Origin: Deltaproteobacteria bacterium
Lineage (GTDB): Bacteria > Desulfobacterota > Desulfuromonadia > Desulfuromonadales > BM103
Assembly: GCA_024279915.1 (NCBI GenBank)
Contig: JAJRRB010000078.1
Span: 124,001 to 188,000, forward strand
Direction: 5' to 3'
Length of the DNA: 64,000 nt
The notes under the pieces were generated by a model. It had not been told where the DNA came from. It did no database searches and saw nothing but the letters and a program-made list of their open reading frames with translations. The translations under genes were made by a program, and so were the position numbers. Positions 21,032 to 29,722 of the stretch are shown in pieces (position 1 is the first letter of the stretch; each line of letters opens with the position of its first letter).

Positions 21032-22794
21032 GCGAAGAACAGGTAAGAAAGAGCCGCCAGGAAGATGACTGCCAACAATACTCCGCCGCCGACCGGATAG
21101 GTCCCCCTGCGGCTGCGTCGATCAATATGGAGGTTGGTCTCGCTCAAATCCCGCTCTTCGCCACTACCTTCATTGATTATCCGCAAGAGATGTTTCTGCA
21201 CATTTCCGCCTGGTTCGGTAAAGAATTGTGTCAGCCGGAAAGGTATTCTTTTGACGATCAGTTCATCGGCGAAGCGATTCAATCCGTTGAACGCCCAATC
21301 AGTGAATCGATAGAAGAGGCGGCCGCCCATGCGATAGAACCAGTCGCTGTCGATGGAAATAGTCTCGGTTCGCTTGAGCATCGGCAGCAGCAGGAAAAAG
21401 GCCAGAGCTGAGAACATCAGCAGCTGCAACTGGTTCAAGGTGTGCTCGAAGCTATACGCGTGGAAATCTACGGGGTAAGGTAGAATGTCGTACAACGGTT
21501 GCGGATAGATTCCCAGAAATACACACAAGAATGCCATTGAGGCCATCGCCAGCAGCATATGTCTGGGTGGTTCTCCAGGTCGCAGGCCGTTATCTTTAGC
21601 GAAGAACACAAAGTAAGGGAATTTGATGCCGGCATGCAAAAAGACCCCGGCGGAGGCGATTTCGAGAACCAGCCAGACCCAGTAAAGCCCTTCGTGGACT
21701 CCGGCTTCGATGATCATCGGTTTGCTGGTATAACCTGAGAACCCTGGGAAAGAAGAGATCGCCAGAGCACCGACGGTGCCGAAGATCATGGTCAGCGGCA
21801 TGGTTTTGTAGAGACCGCCCAGGTCGGTACATTTACTCTTGCCGGTCATGTAGAGAACTGAACCGGCACTCATCCAGAGCAGTGCTTTATAGATAATGTG
21901 GCTGAAAGCATGAGCGGCGGCACCGTTGATCGCCAAGGCTGTACCGATACCGGCACCGCAAACCATGAAGCCTACCTGGTTGATGATCGAATACGCCAGA
22001 ATGCGGCGCATGTCATTTTCCAGGATGGCGTAGATGATACCGTAGATTGCCATCACGCAACCGACCACTATGAGGACCTCCCATCCTGCAAAGCCGCGCA
22101 ACAAGGTGTAAACTGCTGTCTTGGTCGTATAGGCGGTCATAATGATGCCGCCTGTGATTGTTGCCTCAGGATAGGCATCCGACAGCCAGGCGGAGAAGGG
22201 TGGCGCAGCGGCATTGACCAGTACGCCGATCAGAATCAGGTAGGTGGAGAGATCGCGCAGAGCGAAACCGTCAAAGGCTACCGACCCGGTGTTGTTGATA
22301 TACATCAGGATGCCCGCCAGCATGATCAGGCCACCGAACAGGTGCATCATTACGTAGCGAAAAGCAGATTGACCACTTTTTTTAGTTCTGCGTGCCAGTA
22401 TCAGGAAGGCCGAAGAGATGGCCATGACTTCCCAGAACAAATAGAGGGTGATCAGGTCACCGGCGAAAACAGCTCCCAGACTGGCACCGATGTAGATCAG
22501 CGCCGCAAGATGCTCATCGATTGTCTTCAGGTGCTTGGCGAACATGAAGGCGAAGAAGGCGTTGATGACGAAAACGTAGCCGAATACTTTGCTCAGCTTG
22601 TCAATCCGTTGCAGGGTCAGATCGAAACCGAACATTCGATAGTGCCAACCCTGACTCGGTTCGAGAGAGGCGATCAGAAAAAAGGCAATGATCGGCACTA
22701 CCAGGAGCAACAGGTTACGGGCCGAACGCGGTATGAACGGTAACAGCAGTGCAGCTGCGAAGAAGATAACGGCGGGCGGAAAGAGGGCAGTCAT
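21028..22794 (-). CDS. Antiporter-like membrane subunit, MrpD/NuoL type (third copy)
   Basis: 588 residues with about 14 predicted membrane segments. The Proton_antipo_M core is clear (FLILARRTKKSGQSAFRYVM, and GGIIMTAYTTKTAVYTLLRG with conserved Lys, then ENDMRRILAYSIINQVGFM). A longer polar C-terminus (residues about 500-565, RLFYRFTDWAFNGLNRFADE) resembles NuoL/MrpA tails before a last hydrophobic segment. Proposed to translocate H+ or Na+ as part of the complex encoded at 21-28.6 kb. Its 5' end overlaps the preceding small gene by 80 bases. Confidence 0.85.
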   Translation of the reverse strand: MTALFPPAVIFFAAALLLPFIPRSARNLLLLVVPIIAFFLIASLEPSQGWHYRMFGFDLTLQRIDKLSKVFGYVFVINAFFAFMFAKHLKTIDEHLAALIYIGASLGAVFAGDLITLYLFWEVMAISSAFLILARRTKKSGQSAFRYVMMHLFGGLIMLAGILMYINNTGSVAFDGFALRDLSTYLILIGVLVNAAAPPFSAWLSDAYPEATITGGIIMTAYTTKTAVYTLLRGFAGWEVLIVVGCVMAIYGIIYAILENDMRRILAYSIINQVGFMVCGAGIGTALAINGAAAHAFSHIIYKALLWMSAGSVLYMTGKSKCTDLGGLYKTMPLTMIFGTVGALAISSFPGFSGYTSKPMIIEAGVHEGLYWVWLVLEIASAGVFLHAGIKFPYFVFFAKDNGLRPGEPPRHMLLAMASMAFLCVFLGIYPQPLYDILPYPVDFHAYSFEHTLNQLQLLMFSALAFFLLLPMLKRTETISIDSDWFYRMGGRLFYRFTDWAFNGLNRFADELIVKRIPFRLTQFFTEPGGNVQKHLLRIINEGSGEERDLSETNLHIDRRSRRGTYPVGGGVLLAVIFLAALSYLFFA

Positions 22795-23038
22795 AATAGT
22801 CCTCTTTTCGCTTCAAAAGGTAACCGAGCAGCTTGGAAACGACGATAATCACCACACAGGAGACAAAGCCGAACATGGCGTAGTAACCGGGCCATGTCTC
22901 GACTTCAGAGAAGTAGCTTTTTTTGTGCATGAACAGATCCGGCAGCACCAGCAGGACGAGCACAACATAGAAACCGATGCGCAGGCGGCGGATGTTGTGC
23001 GGGTGGTCGAACCAGTCATAAACCTTTTTTTCTTTCAT
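22715..23038 (-). CDS. Small uncharacterised membrane protein in the antiporter operon
   Basis: 107 residues from ATG 23038, which has AGGATAGAGAG before it; an alternative ATG at 23062 overlaps the preceding stop (ATGA). Two hydrophobic helices (IGFYVVLVLLVLPDLFM and YYAMFGFVSCVVIIVVSKLL) follow a charged head (KEKKVYDWFDHPHN). The last 26 codons, after KRKEDYYD, overlap the next gene in another frame. That tail (CPLSARRYLLRSC...) may be accidental. No family recognised; the position suggests an accessory subunit. Confidence 0.65.
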   Translation of the reverse strand: MKEKKVYDWFDHPHNIRRLRIGFYVVLVLLVLPDLFMHKKSYFSEVETWPGYYAMFGFVSCVVIIVVSKLLGYLLKRKEDYYDCPLSARRYLLRSCTAVTVHTAFGP

Positions 23039-23058
23039 CTCTCTATCCTGTCGGCGGC

Positions 23059-24525
23059 TCATGGTGCCACAGCCAACTGCGCCAGGCGCAGGAATACATC
23101 ATGGAAGAAGAACAGCAGAAACGAGCAGAGTGCCGTTGCACAAATTGGCAGCAGGCACAGCACAGGCGCTTCCTTGATACCTTGGACGGCAGGTTCAAGC
23201 GGTTCAGCGAAAAAGGCTCGATAGACAATCGGCAGGAAATAGGCCGCGTTGAGCAATGAACTGACAAGCAATACCACCAGGAGCACCAGTTGCCCCCCTT
23301 CGACCGCACCAATTACCAGGTTCCATTTGCTGATAAAGCCGCCCAGTGGTGGTAGGCCGATAATGCTCAACGAACCGATCAGAAACGCAAAAAAAGTGAT
23401 TGGCATCTGTCGGCCAAGGCCATCCATCTGGCTGATATATTTCTTGTGACTGGCCACGTAGATTGCCCCGGCACAGAAAAACAAGGTGATCTTGCCGAAA
23501 GCATGCATGGCTATGTGCATAATGCCGCCGGCCATACCGACCGCAGAGATCATGCCGGCGCCAAGCACCATGTAAGAGAGTTGGCCGATTGTGGAGTAGG
23601 CCAGCCTCCGTTTGAGACTGTCCTGAGTGAGAGCTACCAGCGAAGCCGTCAACAGAGTCACCGAGGCCACTGTGGTGACAATCCAGCCGATATCGGCCTG
23701 TACCAGCAGGTCGCTACCGAAGATGTCAAAAATGATCCGTAATACTGAGAACACACCGGCCTTGACCACCGCGACCCCGTGCAGAAAGCTGCTCACCGGG
23801 GTCGGTGCCACCATGGCTGCCGGCAGCCAGCCGTGGAAGGGCATGATGCCGGCCTTGGCGAAACCGAACAGAAACAGCACCAGTAACAGTGCCAGGGTGC
23901 TCCCGGAAGCTTTACCCGCAAGAATACCGCCAGCTGTGAAATCGAGGGTTCCGGCCAGGGTATAGGTGATCAACATGGCTGGCAACACCAGAGCGATCGA
24001 GGTGCCGAGGATATAAGTCAGATACTTACGCCCTGAGGCTCGCGCTTCAGGAGTCTGCTCATGAGTGACCAGAGGGTAGGTGGATAACGACAGCATCTCG
24101 TAGAAGAGATAGAGAGTCAGAAGGTTAGCAGAGAAAGCGACGCCGATGGTGGATGCGATCGCCACCGCGAAAGAAGCGAAATAGCGCGTTTGACTGTGCT
24201 CCTCAAGAGCTCGCATATAGCCGATGGAGTAGATCGACGTGAACAGCCAGAGAACCGAGGCGATCAGGGCGAATACCATCCCCATGGCATCCACTTTAAG
24301 TGCGATCGGCACACCGGGAACGACTTCGACCAGGGTGAATATATAGCTGCCGCCCTCAAGTACGACCGGCAACATCGAAACGACGATAAGCACTTTGCAA
24401 ATTGCGGCAAAGATGGTCCAGGCTTCGCGCAGGTTCGGTTGACGGCCACAAAGCATGATCGGCACGGCCGCCAGCAGCGAAACCAGCACCGCCAGCAGCG
24501 GGAAGATGGAAGGTAGAACTTGCAT
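23059..24525 (-). CDS. Antiporter-like membrane subunit, MrpD/NuoN type (second copy)
   Basis: 488 residues, about 14 membrane helices. Typical features: YSIGYMRALEEHSQTRYFA, the conserved Glu helix (LYLFYEMLSLSTYPLV), GFAKAGIMPFHGWLPAAM with its Lys and His, and DSLKRRLAYSTIGQLSYM. It belongs to the family of proton- or sodium-translocating subunits shared by Mrp antiporters and complex I. Start 24525; a 58-base gap separates it from the first copy upstream. Confidence 0.88.
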   Translation of the reverse strand: MQVLPSIFPLLAVLVSLLAAVPIMLCGRQPNLREAWTIFAAICKVLIVVSMLPVVLEGGSYIFTLVEVVPGVPIALKVDAMGMVFALIASVLWLFTSIYSIGYMRALEEHSQTRYFASFAVAIASTIGVAFSANLLTLYLFYEMLSLSTYPLVTHEQTPEARASGRKYLTYILGTSIALVLPAMLITYTLAGTLDFTAGGILAGKASGSTLALLLVLFLFGFAKAGIMPFHGWLPAAMVAPTPVSSFLHGVAVVKAGVFSVLRIIFDIFGSDLLVQADIGWIVTTVASVTLLTASLVALTQDSLKRRLAYSTIGQLSYMVLGAGMISAVGMAGGIMHIAMHAFGKITLFFCAGAIYVASHKKYISQMDGLGRQMPITFFAFLIGSLSIIGLPPLGGFISKWNLVIGAVEGGQLVLLVVLLVSSLLNAAYFLPIVYRAFFAEPLEPAVQGIKEAPVLCLLPICATALCSFLLFFFHDVFLRLAQLAVAP

Positions 24526-24583
24526 TCTTGGTGATCAGTCCTCTTTAACTAATGACTCTCATAAATAGCTTGGATATAGTTTG

Positions 24584-26071
24584 TTAACCGAAAAAGCCGC
24601 TGGGGATAGTTAAGCTGATCAGGTTCTCCACCAGAGGTCCGGTCCCCAAACCAATCAGAATCAGAGCCGTGGCACTCAACAGCAGCGGCACCAGTATCAT
24701 CATCGGAGCCTCCATCCGTAACCCCTGGGGATGTGCAGGTTCATCTTCAGCTTTCTGGAAATAGGCGAATTCTATGATACGGAAGAAAAGGATGGCATTC
24801 ACCAGGCTGCTGAAAATTAACGCTATAACATAAATCCATTGCCCGGACTCGATACCACCGAGAAGCAGGTACCACTTGCTGAAAAAGCCAGCGGTCGGCG
24901 GCACCCCTATCATAGCGAAAGCACCGATGGTAAATGCTGCCATAGTCCAGGGCATCCGCCGGTAAAGGCCTTTCAAACTCTCGAACTGGAGGCTGCCAGT
25001 ACGATAGGCGATGGCAACGGCTGCCAGAAACAGACAGAGAGTCATCAGCGCATCATTGACGATATGCAGGATGGTTCCAATCATTCCCTGCTCGTTGGCC
25101 AACCAGGCGCCACCGACCATGTAGCCGACCTCGGCGATGATGATGTAGGTCAGCATCAGCTTCAGGTTGCGTTGGGCCAAAGCCAGTGACGAGGCACAGA
25201 TGATACCAATCGCCGCAACCCATACAATGAGGTTGTGGATATCCATGTTGACTAACTGAAATTCTGGCGACTGGAATGTAAACATCAGACGGATCATTAA
25301 ATAGACGGTGACCTTGGTCATCAGTGGCGCAATAAGTACCCCGGCACCGTCCGGTGCATCTGAGTAAGCTCTCGGTAGCCAACCGTGCAGAGGGAAAAAC
25401 GCCATCTTGATCCACAAACCGACCAGGATGAAAGCTAAGGCGGTTGCTAAGGCGGCACTTCCCTGTAGAGCTGGCAGATAAGTAGCGATGTGAGCCATAT
25501 TTAGGGTGCCGGTCAGCAGATAGAGATAACCGACTCCGAGTAGGTAGAAAGAGGCGGCCACCGAACCCATGATGATGTAGTTGAAACTCGACAGCGGTGC
25601 TCTTCCACGGCCCAGAGCAATCAATCCGTAGGTGGTGATCGAGGTAATCTCCAGCATGACGTAGAGGTTAAAGGCGTCGGCGGTCAGCACCAGTCCCATC
25701 AGCCCGGCGATCAGAATCAGATAAAGGGTGAAGAAGATATGTTGCCGATCCTCCAGGTCGCGTTTGACACAGGGCAGGGCGGCGAAGGTTGCTATAAAGG
25801 CCACTGCGGAAATGAGCAGCAGCATCAGCGCTGAGAGTGGGTCGACCAGCAGTTCGATTCCCCCGGGCGGTGTCCAGGCTCCGACGGTATAACTCAAGCT
25901 GCCAAGAGTCAGTGTCCGATTGAGTACGATAACCGCCAGCAAACTGGACAGTCCTAGAGCCCCCAATACCATTGGGGCAATGACCTTGCGGTTATAGAGA
26001 CCACAGATATTGACCATAAAGGCGGTCAAAAGAGGCACCGCCATCACATACATGTGTAAGTTGGATTTCAT
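24584..26071 (-). CDS. mrpD: Antiporter-like membrane subunit, MrpD type (first copy)
   Basis: 495 residues, about 14 membrane helices. Conserved ion-path motifs: VMLEITSITTYGLIALG with Glu, GLWIKMAFFPLHGWLPRAYSD with Lys/His, and QRNLKLMLTYIIIAEVGYM. Directly follows mrpC with an ATGA overlap, the place of MrpD in Mrp operons and of MbhH in Mbh operons. Confidence 0.9.
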   Translation of the reverse strand: MKSNLHMYVMAVPLLTAFMVNICGLYNRKVIAPMVLGALGLSSLLAVIVLNRTLTLGSLSYTVGAWTPPGGIELLVDPLSALMLLLISAVAFIATFAALPCVKRDLEDRQHIFFTLYLILIAGLMGLVLTADAFNLYVMLEITSITTYGLIALGRGRAPLSSFNYIIMGSVAASFYLLGVGYLYLLTGTLNMAHIATYLPALQGSAALATALAFILVGLWIKMAFFPLHGWLPRAYSDAPDGAGVLIAPLMTKVTVYLMIRLMFTFQSPEFQLVNMDIHNLIVWVAAIGIICASSLALAQRNLKLMLTYIIIAEVGYMVGGAWLANEQGMIGTILHIVNDALMTLCLFLAAVAIAYRTGSLQFESLKGLYRRMPWTMAAFTIGAFAMIGVPPTAGFFSKWYLLLGGIESGQWIYVIALIFSSLVNAILFFRIIEFAYFQKAEDEPAHPQGLRMEAPMMILVPLLLSATALILIGLGTGPLVENLISLTIPSGFFG

Positions 26072-26459
26072 TCGTTCTCAATCTTATGCAGGATTTCGTC
26101 TTCTTCCAGGGTCCCGTATTTACGATAGATACGTATCATCACTGCCAAGGCGACGCCGGTTACGCTAACCCCGACGACGATAGCTGTCAACATGAGTACG
26201 TGCGGCAGGGGGTTAACCACCTGGTTCACATCTACCTGGCCCTGCAATGCGGCATACTTGTCGAGGATCGGGATGCTGCCGCCCTTTTTTGCTCCGGTGG
26301 AAACAAAAAAAGGATGATTGCCGTCTGGAAGATGTTCATGCCGATCAATTTCTTGACCAGATTGTTTTTGCCAATCATGGCATAGAAGCCAATCATCATC
26401 AGGACCACGTAGATCCAGTAATTGTATTTGGCCATGAAATGGGCCGCGGCAGCTTCCAT
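26068..26459 (-). pseudogene. mrpC: MrpC-type antiporter subunit, frameshifted in an A7 run
   Basis: Starts MEAAAAHFMAKYNYWIYVV and is a NuoK-like small subunit with three expected helices. The first frame runs to about 26232, but after the homopolymer at 26305-26311 (T7 on the coding strand) the conserved sequence lies in another frame: STGAKKGGSIPILDKYAALQ, then PHVLMLTAIVVGVSVTGVAL and MIRIYRKYGTLEEDE, ending at a TGA that overlaps the mrpD start. One extra T restores a protein of about 130 residues. Since every neighbour is intact, a homopolymer sequencing error is the likelier reading; slippage or true inactivation is the alternative. Confidence 0.85.
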
Positions 26460-26939
26460 TTATAGGCCCTCGTCAAGGCGGCCCGCAGAGGCCATATCCC
26501 AGTAGATAGAGACCATTATCGTCATGACTCCCATGCCGACCCCGACCTCGACCAGAAAAATCCCGTGGGAACGCCAGGAGATCGGATCGATCGGCAGGAT
26601 TTTTGTGAGCACACTGTAATCAAGGAACATTCCACCGAGCAGCGCACAGAGTGCGGCAATGCCCGTGAAGATCAGGGCGCCAACGTTGGCCATAATGATA
26701 TCGGTGCCCTCTGTGAGGTATTCTTTGCTGGCAGGCAGACCAAATGCGAGGGCGAGCAGGATTACAGAAGCACCTAGCACAACCCCACCTTGGAAACCGC
26801 CACCCGGACTGTAGTGGCCATGAACAATGACATAAAGGCCGTAAAGCTGGATGAAAGGCACCATCAGACGCACCGTCGTCTCGAGGATGATATCGCGCTG
26901 TGGGATTCGATCCCGGGCTTCCTGCATGCTGATCTTCAT
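26460..26939 (-). CDS. mrpB: MrpB-type antiporter subunit (MnhB domain)
   Basis: 159 residues, about four helices. MnhB-type core: QLYGLYVIVHGHYSPGGGFQ in shortened form (YVIVHGHYSPGGGFQGG), a family hallmark. Starts at ATG 26939 overlapping the previous stop (ATGA); mrpC starts directly after its TAA. Corresponds to MbhF in Mbh-type order. Confidence 0.92.
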   Translation of the reverse strand: MKISMQEARDRIPQRDIILETTVRLMVPFIQLYGLYVIVHGHYSPGGGFQGGVVLGASVILLALAFGLPASKEYLTEGTDIIMANVGALIFTGIAALCALLGGMFLDYSVLTKILPIDPISWRSHGIFLVEVGVGMGVMTIMVSIYWDMASAGRLDEGL

Positions 26940-27211
26940 TGATCTTCCCTCCGTCTCAGGATACCCATGACTGCCATGCCGGCACTGTAGATAACCACCA
27001 GCTCGAACATGGTATCGTAGCCCCGGTAATCACCGAGAACGGCGGTAACTATGTTCGGTACGTGGGTTTCTTTGACCGCCTCTTCCACGTAGCGGACAGA
27101 AATATTCCTATTGGGCGGCGATGCCGGGTCGCCCCATGCAGCGAAGTCTGCGGTGCCATAGAGCAGCAGTGCACCGGTGATCAAAGTTGCCAGTAAAGCC
27201 AGTGGTTTCAA
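26936..27211 (-). CDS. MbhE-like membrane subunit
   Basis: 91 residues with an N-terminal helix (LALLATLITGALLLYG) and a second near the C-terminus (TMFELVVIYSAGMAVMGIL). The motif VPNIVTAVLGDYRGYDTMFE is typical of MbhE/the distal part of MrpA. The start seems to be TTG (27209-27211) overlapping the previous stop. In Mrp antiporters this piece is fused to the large MrpA; here it is a separate gene, as in Mbh. Confidence 0.8.
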   Translation of the reverse strand: MKPLALLATLITGALLLYGTADFAAWGDPASPPNRNISVRYVEEAVKETHVPNIVTAVLGDYRGYDTMFELVVIYSAGMAVMGILRRREDQ

Positions 27212-27453
27212 TCTTTACTCCTGCGTGTAGTACGAAAGATAGCTGCAATAAAGAATATGGTACTAACACCAGCGCCGACTGTTGCTTCAGTAAAAGCGAC
27301 GTCGACTGCCCCCATTTCGGCCCAGAGCAGACACATGAGGAAACTGTAGGCACTGAATATGATGGTTGCCGAGAGCAGGTCCTTTACGGTGATCGCCGCC
27401 ACAGCACAGAAAACCACCAGTATTAACAGGACCAGATCGAGTTGCCAGATCAT
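27208..27453 (-). CDS. DUF4040/MbhD-like membrane subunit
   Basis: 81 residues, three short helices (LVLLILVVFCAVAAITV, ATIIFSAYSFLMCLLWAEM, VAFTEATVGAGVSTIFFIAA). The motif DVAFTEATVGAGVSTI is the DUF4040 signature found in MrpA C-terminal parts and MbhD. I chose ATG 27453 because it overlaps the mrpG stop (ATGA); the frame is open upstream within mrpG. Confidence 0.85.
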   Translation of the reverse strand: MIWQLDLVLLILVVFCAVAAITVKDLLSATIIFSAYSFLMCLLWAEMGAVDVAFTEATVGAGVSTIFFIAAIFRTTRRSKD

Positions 27454-27776
27454 TTGCGTGTCCCTTTTTTCTTCTGCCAAGGCTCGACACCGACGAGCAT
27501 GGCAGCCTTGGTCATCGCGTGGGTCGCCGTAGGGCTGGCCATAAAAATGAAGAAAACGATGGCAAAGATTTTCCAACTGACCAGAACACTACCGAAGCTT
27601 GGAGCATGCAGATTATACAGGGCGATGGCTGTCATAAGGAGAGTCACACCCAGTGTGTCACATTTGCCGGCGGCATGAAGTCGCGAATAGAAATCCGGCA
27701 GGCGCAGGAGTCCGATAGTGCCAATGGCGAGGAAGAAAACCCCGCCAACCAGCAGAAAGGTTACTATCCAGTTCAT
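27450..27776 (-). CDS. mrpG: MrpG-type antiporter subunit
   Basis: 108 residues, three helices. LRLPDFYSRLHAAGKCDTLG is the MnhG/PhaG hallmark and PTATHAMTKAA follows in the third helix. Start overlaps the mrpF stop (ATGA). Needed in Mrp complexes for assembly and activity. Confidence 0.92.
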   Translation of the reverse strand: MNWIVTFLLVGGVFFLAIGTIGLLRLPDFYSRLHAAGKCDTLGVTLLMTAIALYNLHAPSFGSVLVSWKIFAIVFFIFMASPTATHAMTKAAMLVGVEPWQKKKGTRK

Positions 27777-28084
27777 GCTGAGGCCTCCTCTTCGGTTACC
27801 AGGTCATCCTCAAGATGAACCTGCTTGCTGCGCCGGAAGAATTTGCAGGCGCCGATGGTGGCGATGAAGTTGAGAAACGCATAAGCCAGGGCGATGTCGA
27901 CGAACATCGACAAGTCTTTATATATCAAACCTATCAGCAACAGTAAGACAGTCGTCTTGGTGCCGATCATATTTACACCGACGATCCGATCAAGAACCGT
28001 CGGCCCGCCGAGCGCTCTCACCAGACAGGGAAAGATCAGCAACACTATAGCTAAGGCAACCGCTAGAAACACTTGGCTCATCAT
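27773..28084 (-). CDS. mrpF: MrpF-type antiporter subunit
   Basis: 103 residues, three helices, with VRALGGPTVLDRIVGVNMIG (20 residues) typical of MnhF/PhaF and VDIALAYAFLNFIATI. Two adjacent ATG codons (28084, 28081); the first overlaps the mrpE stop. Charged C-terminal tail (HLEDDLVTEEEASA). Confidence 0.92.
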   Translation of the reverse strand: MMSQVFLAVALAIVLLIFPCLVRALGGPTVLDRIVGVNMIGTKTTVLLLLIGLIYKDLSMFVDIALAYAFLNFIATIGACKFFRRSKQVHLEDDLVTEEEASA

Positions 28085-28569
28085 GTTTGCTCCGGTTCCA
28101 GCGCTCGAGCAATGCGCTTTTCCATCTCCCCAGGCAGGCTGTCGGCAGCACTTCTGGTGAGTGCGTATACTGTCATTTCGTCATCATGAACGCTGACCGT
28201 AATGGTGCCTGGCGTCAAGGTGATCGACTGGGAGAAGGTCACTCTGGCAAAGGTCGATTTCAGCTTGGTTTTGAAACGGATTAACTGCGGATCCATCTTG
28301 TCGAGCATCTGTGGATGAAGAACGATATAGGTGACTTGCAGGCTGGAAAGCACGATTTCCCACAACAGCCAGGGGCCATAAGCGAGCATACCGAGGATTT
28401 GTCTGGCCCGCACTTCAACTCGCAGGCCTTCGAACAGCATCTTTCCGGAGAAGTGGGCAACCAGTAAGCAGCTGATCACCCCCAGAGTCAGATGAAAGGC
28501 ATCGAACATGCCTGACAGGATGACCCAGAAAATCAGCATAATTACAAATGCGGCAAATTTTGCTTTCAT
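28081..28569 (-). CDS. mrpE: MrpE-type antiporter subunit
   Basis: 162 residues starting MKAKFAAFVIMLIFWVILSG. Two N-terminal helices and the soluble MNHE domain (SITLTPGTITVSVHDDEMTV). First gene of the antiporter operon. The open frame extends 23 codons further but those residues are unlike the family. The 260 bases upstream are shared with the divergent nitrilase gene. Confidence 0.9.
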   Translation of the reverse strand: MKAKFAAFVIMLIFWVILSGMFDAFHLTLGVISCLLVAHFSGKMLFEGLRVEVRARQILGMLAYGPWLLWEIVLSSLQVTYIVLHPQMLDKMDPQLIRFKTKLKSTFARVTFSQSITLTPGTITVSVHDDEMTVYALTRSAADSLPGEMEKRIARALEPEQT

Positions 28570-28828
28570 GTCTCTGCTTGAGTTGTAAAACAGATTTTCC
28601 TGTGCGATTTGAACAGGAAACCAGCATAAAAATGGCAAGAGCTAAAACATCAATCTACTCACCAAAATGTCACATGTCTTAGCATGTTTGCCTTTGGATG
28701 GTCAAGAGAATCTGGACACGTCAGCGAGCTCTTGTCTGTCCTCTTCAACTCGCTTATAATCAGTTGGTCAACCGGGTTTGGTTTAGGGATATCGCAATAT
28801 TAGAACCTTGTTTTATCGTGGAGGAGGT

Positions 28829-29620
28829 ATGGAAAAAAATCTGCAGGTAGCAGCCATTCAATTCAAGATCACTTTAGGTGAAATAGACCAGAATCTGACA
28901 AAGGTTGAAGCGGCCCTTGACCGGGTTGCAAAACAGGACGCGAAGCTGGCGGTTCTGCCAGAAATGTGGAGTGCAGGTTACGATTACAAGCGCTTGGCCA
29001 GGCATGCTGTTGACACCCCTCGGGTGATTGAAGCGATCTGTCGGTTGTCAGCGGAGCACCAGATGGTTGTGGTCGGTAGTCTGCCGGAGGCGCTGGACGG
29101 TAAGATCTTCAATACTGCTTACGTTGTTGATTGCGGCAAAGTGCTCGATACTTATCGCAAATTACACATGTTCTCTACAATGGGCGAGGATCGCTTCCTC
29201 TCTCCTGGCAACCATTCTCTGGTGGTGTCAACCTCGGTGGGTCGCCTTGGCATCGCGATTTGTTACGATCTGCGTTTTCCGGAACTCTTTCGCAAGATGG
29301 CCCTTGAAGGCGCCGAAATTATCTGTCTGCCAGCAGAATGGCCCAAACCTCGTCAGGAGCATTGGCGAACCCTGTTGCGGGCACGAGCCATGGAGAACCA
29401 GCTTTTTCTTATAGCGACTAACTGTTGCGGTATTCAGGGGCGACTCGATTTTTTTGGTATGAGTCTGTTGCTGTCAGCTCGGGGCGAAGTCCTTGCTGAA
29501 GGTGGCGAGACCGATATCGAACTGGTCGCAATGTTCGATTATCAGGAGATGGTTGATTACCGGGAGCAGATTCGTTGTTACGATGACCGACGGCCAGAGG
29601 TTTACGGTAAGTTGTTTTAA
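28829..29620 (+). CDS. Carbon-nitrogen hydrolase, omega-amidase (Nit2) type
   Basis: 263 residues. Catalytic triad visible: Glu45 (LPEMWSAGY), Lys111 (TYRKLHMF) and Cys145 (GIAICYDLRFPE). The family hydrolyses alpha-ketoglutaramate or similar omega-amides in the cytoplasm. ATG 28829 follows GGAGGAGGT. Monocistronic or with the Sel1 gene 100 bases downstream. The exact substrate cannot be read from sequence. Confidence 0.9.
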   Translation: MEKNLQVAAIQFKITLGEIDQNLTKVEAALDRVAKQDAKLAVLPEMWSAGYDYKRLARHAVDTPRVIEAICRLSAEHQMVVVGSLPEALDGKIFNTAYVVDCGKVLDTYRKLHMFSTMGEDRFLSPGNHSLVVSTSVGRLGIAICYDLRFPELFRKMALEGAEIICLPAEWPKPRQEHWRTLLRARAMENQLFLIATNCCGIQGRLDFFGMSLLLSARGEVLAEGGETDIELVAMFDYQEMVDYREQIRCYDDRRPEVYGKLF

Positions 29621-29722
29621 TTTGCGATTATTGCTATCTACTTTCTGTGGCGATTTTTTGTTGTATACTCAAGCTGTTAATTCCCTTCAGTGGTTTTTCA
29701 GCAGTCTGATGGAGAAAGAAGT

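Noticed and set aside
21898-22743. 281-codon frame antisense to the antiporter subunit
   Set aside because: Polar, His/Gln-rich mirror of a membrane protein; not a real gene.
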